Below are positions 57,951 to 64,000 of a stretch of DNA of 64,000 bases, piece by piece. The first letter of the stretch is position 1; each line of letters begins with the position of its first letter. Source of the stretch: Lumbricus rubellus (Eukaryota > Annelida > Clitellata > Crassiclitellata > Lumbricidae); contig OX243816.1 of NCBI GenBank assembly GCA_945859605.1, positions 1,627,577 to 1,691,576 on the forward strand. Direction: 5' to 3'. The translations under genes and the position numbers were made by a program. The notes under the pieces are model-generated. The model searched no databases, was not told the origin of the DNA, and saw nothing but the letters and a program-made list of their open reading frames with translations.

Positions 57951-58140
57951 CTGACGATTGGTTTCTGCAATAAACCATCGATTTCTAACGTTGTCATGAT
58001 TTTAATTTCGGCATTTATACACGCTCAGAATATCGAAGTTGCGAGAACAAGAATATTTATTGCACGTGCCTGTAATAGTCAAAATAAAAATTGATGGAAG
58101 TGCAGAGGGGTCAAACTCGGCTCCACGTCGAAGACCCAAC

Positions 58141-58148
58141 AGGCAGGC

Positions 58149-58201
<53 letters not shown>

Positions 58202-58228
58202 GGCAGACAGGCAGACAGACAGACAGAT
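58141..58228. repeat. (GACA)n microsatellite upstream of copy 7
   Basis: Pure GACA/GGCA tetranucleotides at the position equivalent to 41754-41966 in the duplicated copy-5 segment. Confidence 0.95.
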
Positions 58229-58439
58229 GGATGGTGTTTATGGAAGAGACGACGAGGGAGATTAGTGGAAGAGCGTGGAATAGGAGAGGGATTTGCTGAA
58301 GAATTTCATAGAACAAGGTGTAATAAAGGCACTTACTTCGAAGGCGAAATCGGACGTCAGAATAATCTTCCTATCTCCTATGAAACATAATCGATTTATA
58401 ATAGTTGTGTGTATTAGGACCTAAACTTCAGAGTCAACG

Positions 58440-58660
58440 TTAAGTCAGACGCTGTTCTATTTACCGTGGCTCTGTTTAGTATTCCTGAGCAGCGCCCTCT
58501 GCGCCTATAATAGTTTACCCAAGTGGGCCAACGAATGGCGTTCATTTATTTGCTGACCAACTCTGCATACCGTCAGCATGTCTATCGGCGTGACAGTTAA
58601 ATTTAGAAGCTGTGGAAAACATACCGAGGCTGTCGCTGCCAAAACATTTGTTTACCTTAG
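58440..58660. promoter_or_regulatory. Upstream module B of copy 7
   Basis: Shares ttaccgtggctctgtttagt, ccaacgaatggcg and the block near catttgtttacctt with 42190-42490. Likely promoter or 5' exon (inference). Confidence 0.4.
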
Positions 58661-58728
58661 ACACCGTGTAGTCTAAAAATCATAACGTTTTTGAAGCGCT
58701 GTGGTTTTATATAATAAAGGTCTGTTTA

Positions 58729-58800
58729 TGGGCATTCGATGGTGTAGTGGTTATCGCGCTGGACAGTCAGTGGAGAGGTACGGTTGAAATGATGAAATTC
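58729..58800 (+). mobile_element. tRNA-like SINE head fragment
   Basis: gggcattcgatggtgtagtg then gttatcgcgctggac has box A spacing, but box B is degraded and no body follows. Confidence 0.4.
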
Positions 58801-59510
58801 CCATCAGTGCAAAAATTTGAGTGATTTGTTAATTAACACTGAATGAGTGGATTAATGACTGTCTTAGATTTTACAGATAGTTGACTTCCAGGGGGCGTGA
58901 CTCTGTGCATCATAATTCAATTGAAAACATCACCAAAATGCAGTTATTTAGACTAGGCATACTTAGATGTCTGATAGCTGTCGCAGGTTCAAAGTTTGTT
59001 AAGTTACGAAAACTGCGACATACATGTATTAAGTGCATTGATTTAGGCCTACATAACCCATAGAAATAAAAAAATACAACTATTAGGCCTAATGAATAGT
59101 TAACTTCGAATGTAATATATTATGAGAGCATGATGTAGTGAATTAATCAAACAATCAATTAACACTAAACGAAATATTTGTTTTATTAAATTGAATTGCT
59201 TTTATATCGGCCTGTGGTGGTTAATAGCCTACTGAATGACTGAATAGATGAGTTCAAGTCATTTTTCAATTCACCAATAAAAAATGTTCCAATGTGGAGA
59301 AAGTGTAATGGTACGATTAGACCTATTTAACATGATTTAAGACAATTCCTAACAGTAGCGTGTGCCTTCAACACTAAACATGTACTATAAATTTTGCGAT
59401 CACATAGGCCTAATAGCTAGCCTATTTTAGATGCATCTTAAACTTCGTTTTGTAGCCTTGTCGTGCAGAAAATGCTTCAATTTACGACCAATCATTATCT
59501 TATTTATCTA
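58801..59510. other. Intergenic, nothing recognised
   Basis: AT-rich. Only short unconvincing ORFs. Confidence 0.45.
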
Positions 59511-59945
59511 CTATCGTCTATAAACACGCAGATAAACAATCCCATGTTCGGTGTCTTTCTTTTGAAAGCACTGGTCCTCTTCTTCCGACTTCACGTTAAT
59601 GCATAAACGATTTCGACCAAAATTATCAATTAACTGATTTCCCAAAGCGCAAGCATCCTTCGCTATGAGTAGTTGAGTGAAGAAGACCATTGCGAGTCGC
59701 AGTTTGTAATCGTTCGTCGCTTTTATGTCGGCGTGATGGCTACTGGTCTGACTCCAATGTCCGTCGTGATCAAGAGTGCGTTCTTCGCGTCTATACAGAG
59801 ACTCCAAGGCTGTTCCGTTCTCTTTAGCCACTCCGATGTAGAAGAATCGCCTCAACGTAATAGCAGACTTGATTTCTTCTTCCAGATCTGTCACGTTTAG
59901 TTGCTGAGGTTCAACGTCCATGGTCACTCTGCTTCCATCAGCCAT
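59511..59945 (-). CDS. Copy 8: GIY-YIG-like small protein (144 aa), long-linker type
   Basis: Parts: N-terminal extension MADGSRVTMDVEPQQLNVTD, helix LEEEIKSAITLR, strand RFFYIGVAKENG, a long linker YRREERTLDHDGHW ending SSHHAD, strand LRLAMVFFTQ, helix ACALGNQLIDNFG, RLCIN, an acidic loop with a Cys, and final strand GIVYLRVYRR. The helix has GNQL where others have EKEL, losing the acidic residue. Acceptor caaattgtag lies about 20 nt upstream of the ATG, like copy 3. The last member of the array in this window. Function unknown. Confidence 0.72.
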   Translation of the reverse strand: MADGSRVTMDVEPQQLNVTDLEEEIKSAITLRRFFYIGVAKENGTALESLYRREERTLDHDGHWSQTSSHHADIKATNDYKLRLAMVFFTQLLIAKDACALGNQLIDNFGRNRLCINVKSEEEDQCFQKKDTEHGIVYLRVYRR

Positions 59946-60885
59946 CTTGTATTTTGTGGAGCTCTACAATTTGAAATTCACGGAACAAAACAGTTTGTTG
60001 GCGTTGAGCCAATTGTGCCAACCACAGAATAACATAATAGGCTAATTGAATTTTGGGTGTTTCTTAATTTGTAACCGAAACTAGTGTATGAGGGTTTTGC
60101 ACATAGAATGACAAGATCTGAATAAGATAGGCTACTGTAGACGTATATTTTAGCGTTGATAATAATTCTCCGTTGCATGCGTTTCAGCGTTGGTCCAATA
60201 CAAGTCGTATTAGATCTAAAAATAACAATTCTTGTTAAACAGAAACTGGATCGATGAGAAGGATACTTCCAAAACTAGAATTTGGACCAATTAAAAATAA
60301 TAATGCGACGAGCGACTAATTTACGACTCTAAAATGCACCTTTGCGTAAGTCGTAAGAGATGTGTACTATACACTAACTACAGTAGCCTACTCTCTGACT
60401 CTCCCTTAGCATATTATGTTAGGAAAGACTCAGTGAGTACAAAGTTCACGACAACTTAACCTAGGCTACTTGAGATAGTTTTTATGCACAGTCATTAAAA
60501 CACTTGCAAACTCTTTGACGTCTGCGGGCACATAATTATAAAATCTCTGAATTAGGCCTATAGACTGTGTAATATTATAGAACAGAACACGAGTTAATTA
60601 TTACTCCGCCAACGAACAGAGCACGACTGACTTTATTATGCACATAATTAAAGATAAATAGACCTATTATTATAGGACCTATTTACCTATTCATAAAACA
60701 AAACTTTGTAACAGATGCGGATTGGTCCTAAGCACACTAGGCTAAATATATCATCCAATCATTATAAAATGTGATCTCGCCGTGGCTTCATATAATTTAC
60801 ATAATCGTCTTAAAAACAAAAACCGATTCCGCTGTAAGTAGGCTACACCATCACGGTCCAATCCATAGGCATACGCTCACACAAT
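59946..60885. other. Intergenic, nothing recognised
   Basis: AT-rich with several AGGCCTA words. No ORF of interest. Confidence 0.45.
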
Positions 60886-61090
60886 GTGGGGCGAGGTGGT
60901 GTAGTGGATATGTTCGTTGCTATGCAGCCGAAGGGTTGCACCTCAAGCCGCAGCGTAGAGACTTTGCGCAAGTCCTTCACTCGCAATTGCTCTGGAGCCT
61001 CGGCGTGAAACTCCGATCCAGTGTCCTCGCTGTTGTCGGGGGCGCTTCTGAGTAGCATCTTGAAGGGGCGCTATAACAAGTGCTCATATA
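60886..61090 (+). mobile_element. tRNA-derived SINE, second copy (box B deleted)
   Basis: Begins tggggcgaggtggtgtagtg, like 14797. The segment with box B is missing (agggttgca-cctcaagcc). It ends cttgaaggggcgctataaca and then agtgctcat. Confidence 0.82.
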
Positions 61091-61130
61091 CATACATACA
61101 GACATACATGTACATTCATGTATTATTGTA

Positions 61131-61225
61131 TATTCAATCATTCATTCGGAAATTTATATAGCGCCCCTTCAGAAAAAAACTACTCAGAGTCGCTCCCGAC
61201 TCAAGCGCGCCCAAACAGAACAGCT
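61131..61225 (-). mobile_element. LINE/SINE 3'-tail fragment
   Basis: attcattcggaaatttatat followed by agcgccccttcag is the reverse complement of the CR1/L2-type tail, then ctactcagagtcgctcccg as in the SINE body. Confidence 0.65.
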
Positions 61226-62146
61226 TTAAAGATCCTGGTAGAGTTCAATGGTGTAGGCGCATCTCCAAGGAAGGCCAAATACGATATGCATGTATGTAGG
61301 GTATATATTATATACATGTATATTGTGCTTGTTTATAGCCCATATGTAGCCTACAAATTGTAGGCCTACATGTAATGTATGTTATATGAAGAGTAAGGAC
61401 CCCAGGGGAGAGCCTTTCTACAGAGCTACATGTCAATACAATGGACTTACCTGAGATGTAAGCTGTAGTCGATAAAATTCTTCTTCGTCTGATAACTCTC
61501 TAGTTGTACTTAGTTCGTGGTTTGTTTAACACGTAAAGCGTTCTGCATAAATTTAATTTCGACCTTTGATCGACATGTTGCTTATCCACATGCACATGCT
61601 ACTGATCCTGATCTGTGAAGGCCACCCGGTATAATCTGCGCACTGTCAGAATGAAAGTCATGCCTGAGAGTAACTCTCGCTGTAAACATTGGGAAACGTT
61701 TCGATTCCTCTTTCCAAAAATCCGTCAGTAATAATAATAATTATTATTATGGTCGTTGAATCGAAAACTCTGGATTTCTTCGGCGTTCGTTGAACCTAAT
61801 TCGCAGAAACTGAATCCAATTCAGAAAATGTGGTCGATCAAAACTGAAAGCGAAAGGGCAGATCAAATGAGTCTGGTAATTCACTGTTTCGTGTATAGAT
61901 ACATAATCACTATCACTATCATCATTATCGTCGTCATCATCAGCAGCATTGTTATAAACATCATCTTCGTCATCATCAACATTCTCCTCACAATCAGCAT
62001 TCTTTTAGATTACTAGCAAACTTAGAGCAATTCTCGTGATTAGTTCAAATCTTGTTATATCCTTGTCTATAACCTAACTTATCGAAGCATCTATAATTCT
62101 ATATCATAGTATTGTATCGTATTGCATTGTAGTATATTGTATAATT
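61226..62146. other. Intergenic, nothing recognised
   Basis: Short ATAT/ACATGTA-rich stretches and a degenerate (ATC)n tract near 61915-61990. No gene. Confidence 0.45.
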
Positions 62147-62840
62147 GTGACCATTTTTAAAACGCTTCTCGCTGCAGCAGCCTTTCAGAAGCGCTTCCAG
62201 TGCTTGCAACCTTCCGAGAAAAGGCAAGATTTGAGACGAGAGAAAGATGAGGAAAGACTACCGGAGAGGATGACGGAGCGGACTGATGTGGGAAGTCCAT
62301 TTCCTATAGAGGGACCTACGCAGGCAAATGATCTGACATGAGCCATGGCGGTCCTGGCGCTGGAGGCAAAATGGTTCAGGCTGATCAGAGGACCTAAGAG
62401 GACGCAGCGATATGGCAGAAAGAAAGGAAATATTATAGGCCTATAATATACATATTAAAAGACCTGATCTTCGTCCTGAAGTCTCAATTGGGTCTTGCGC
62501 CGAAGTACATGTATCTTTGTGATCATATACTTCGCCCCTTTCTGCCACTTCGCTGCGTCCTCTTAGGTCCTCTGATCGGCGTGACCTCTTTGTCCCCCGA
62601 GTCAGGACCGCTATGGCTCAATCCAGATCATTTGCCTGCATTGGTCCATCCTTATGGAATGGGCTTCCTCCATCAGTTCGCTCTGCCATCCTCTATGGTA
62701 CTGTTTCCTCGTCTTTTTCTCGTCTGAAAACTTGCCTTTTTTCGGGATTGAACGCACTGGGAGCGCTTCTGAAAGGCTCTTGCTGCAAGAAGCGCTTTAT
62801 AAATGGTCAGATACAATACAATACAATACATATCTCCCAT
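62147..62840. mobile_element. Two LINE 3' ends in inverted orientation
   Basis: The plus copy (about 62536-62840) encodes RSFACIGPSLWNGLPPSVR and SSSFSRLKTCLF, a LINE RT C-terminal domain, then a GCGCTTTATAAATGG tail with (ATACA)n. The minus copy (about 62425-62147) repeats the same sequence inverted and more degraded. The arms face each other around about 62480. Confidence 0.75.
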
Positions 62841-64000
62841 CATCAGAAATAACTCGAATCAGGATTAAAGGACAACAATGGTATCCTTACTTAATTTAAA
62901 ACTGATAAAAAAGCAAAAGGAATGGCCTAGATAACAATAGTTGTGACAGATGATAATTTTATCAGGTTTGACAGCAACGAATTTAACCACTGTACAGCAA
63001 AAAGCCGTTCATCAAGCTCTGCTGCTCTTTTTAACCATCGGCCCTGGTGAATGGAATGCTGAGTTAAACCTATAGGGTTTGAGGCATCGAATCCACGTCC
63101 TTCTGAATTTCATTCAACTATCTTCCTACTCCAAGGGTGTAATTATAGAAGCCACACGCAACTGTTCTCTTTACATCGGAAACTATAGTTGGCAGTCGAC
63201 GTCAATAATTATTTATATATGAAGAAATTACTTATTATGACTATACACTATAGCTTTACTTTAAGAATGAAAACTTAGCATTTGGCTAATATTTTGGAAA
63301 AGATCTCTAGAGTTCTAATGAAAGTTCAAATGCAATATTGCCACTATTAATATTTTGTGCACAATTTTATGCTAAAAGTCATAGGCCTATATGTCCATTT
63401 CAGTTTGACACTGACAGAACAGCAGCACAAATTAAAGTATCAACCAGTCGCTACATCAAAAAGCAGGTCAACGGAACCGTTGGGTACTGCAGCACCCATT
63501 GCGGAAAGCTTTAGCTCGTCAATGCTGACTCCATCGGCCTATAGAAAAACAAATGGACACGCAGAATCAGGCATTTTTGAATACTCGCTACATCTTTCGG
63601 TTATTCTTTGTGCAGAACACAACATTATTCTCTGCTGACAAAAATCTCCATGCCCTGTGATTACATTAATAATTATGCTAGAGGCGTTGCTCGTGTAAAC
63701 TATTAGGCCCTACATTTATTTTCTAACATTGAACATTATAGGCCTAATTGATGGATACATGTAGCCTACAGCAGGTTCAGGTTAGCAATCGAGGAATAAT
63801 GACGAGGATTCATTGTGAAGCACAAGCCACTCTTAAAGCGATCTCTCTGCATCGAACGACTTCTCATAAAATAAGCCTAATAATTAAACAATTATACGTA
63901 TATAATACAATAATAATAATTATTATTATTATTATTTCTTAATCATAATAACACGCTCTGAAGGCAGTTCAATATGGACGTAGATTTGCATAGAACCTAT
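62841..64000. other. No gene recognised to window end
   Basis: AT-rich. Ends with a short (AAT)n/(ATT)n palindromic tract near 63908-63940. Confidence 0.45.

Noticed and set aside
58729..58800. Functional tRNA gene
   Set aside because: Box A is good, but box B and the acceptor stem are degraded; it looks like a SINE head remnant.

Overview
This is animal nuclear DNA: coding sequence is split by GT-AG introns and the intervening DNA is dense in transposons and microsatellites. The frequent AGGCCTA words, CR1/L2-like LINEs, tRNA-derived SINEs and a myeloperoxidase-type gene suggest a marine invertebrate, possibly a deuterostome. The species cannot be fixed from the sequence alone.

1-22.3 kb, plus strand: one animal haem peroxidase gene. 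Fourteen exons could be joined in a single open frame (about 724 residues plus stop, 573-22139). The first exon(s), with the signal peptide, lie upstream of the window or were not recognised. All haem-ligand and distal-pocket residues are present. One intron is GC-AG. Intron 7 holds a 2.3 kb hAT-type element. The 10.6 kb intron 11 holds a CR1/L2-like LINE (minus strand, intact 622-residue ORF), a tRNA-derived SINE and a 5.5 kb fold-back element with 1.6 kb terminal inverted repeats.

22.3-64 kb: an accessory-looking region with eight minus-strand paralogues of a small protein family (copies 1-8: 24.5, 28.2, 35.0, 40.6, 41.3, 43.8, 57.9 and 59.9 kb). I could not assign the family to a named group. 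Its motifs (FYIG; a helix like ALExELI followed by LCxN; and a C-terminal GIVYVRVY) look like a GIY-YIG nuclease fold whose first strand has moved to the C-terminus. Copy 4 is split exactly in frame by a hAT-type element with a perfect 8-bp target duplication. Copy 2 ends in SDEL with a hydrophobic N-terminus. Copy 1 has a long Thr/Lys/Gly-repeat tail. Several copies share a splice acceptor just upstream of the ATG, a CCAAT-containing upstream module and nearby GACA/TCTG microsatellites. Copies 5 and 7 are a segmental duplication.

The array is interspersed with datable nested insertions. A second LINE (44.2-54.1 kb) is broken by a 5.6 kb hAT-type element, itself filled by about 43 copies of a ~119-bp minisatellite, and by a mariner deletion derivative. 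Other insertions are one hAT-type element inside another (54.9-56.1 kb), a TTAA-type element (30.4-31.4 kb) and two short hAT-type MITEs. From about 60 kb to the end there are only SINE and LINE fragments and no gene I can support.
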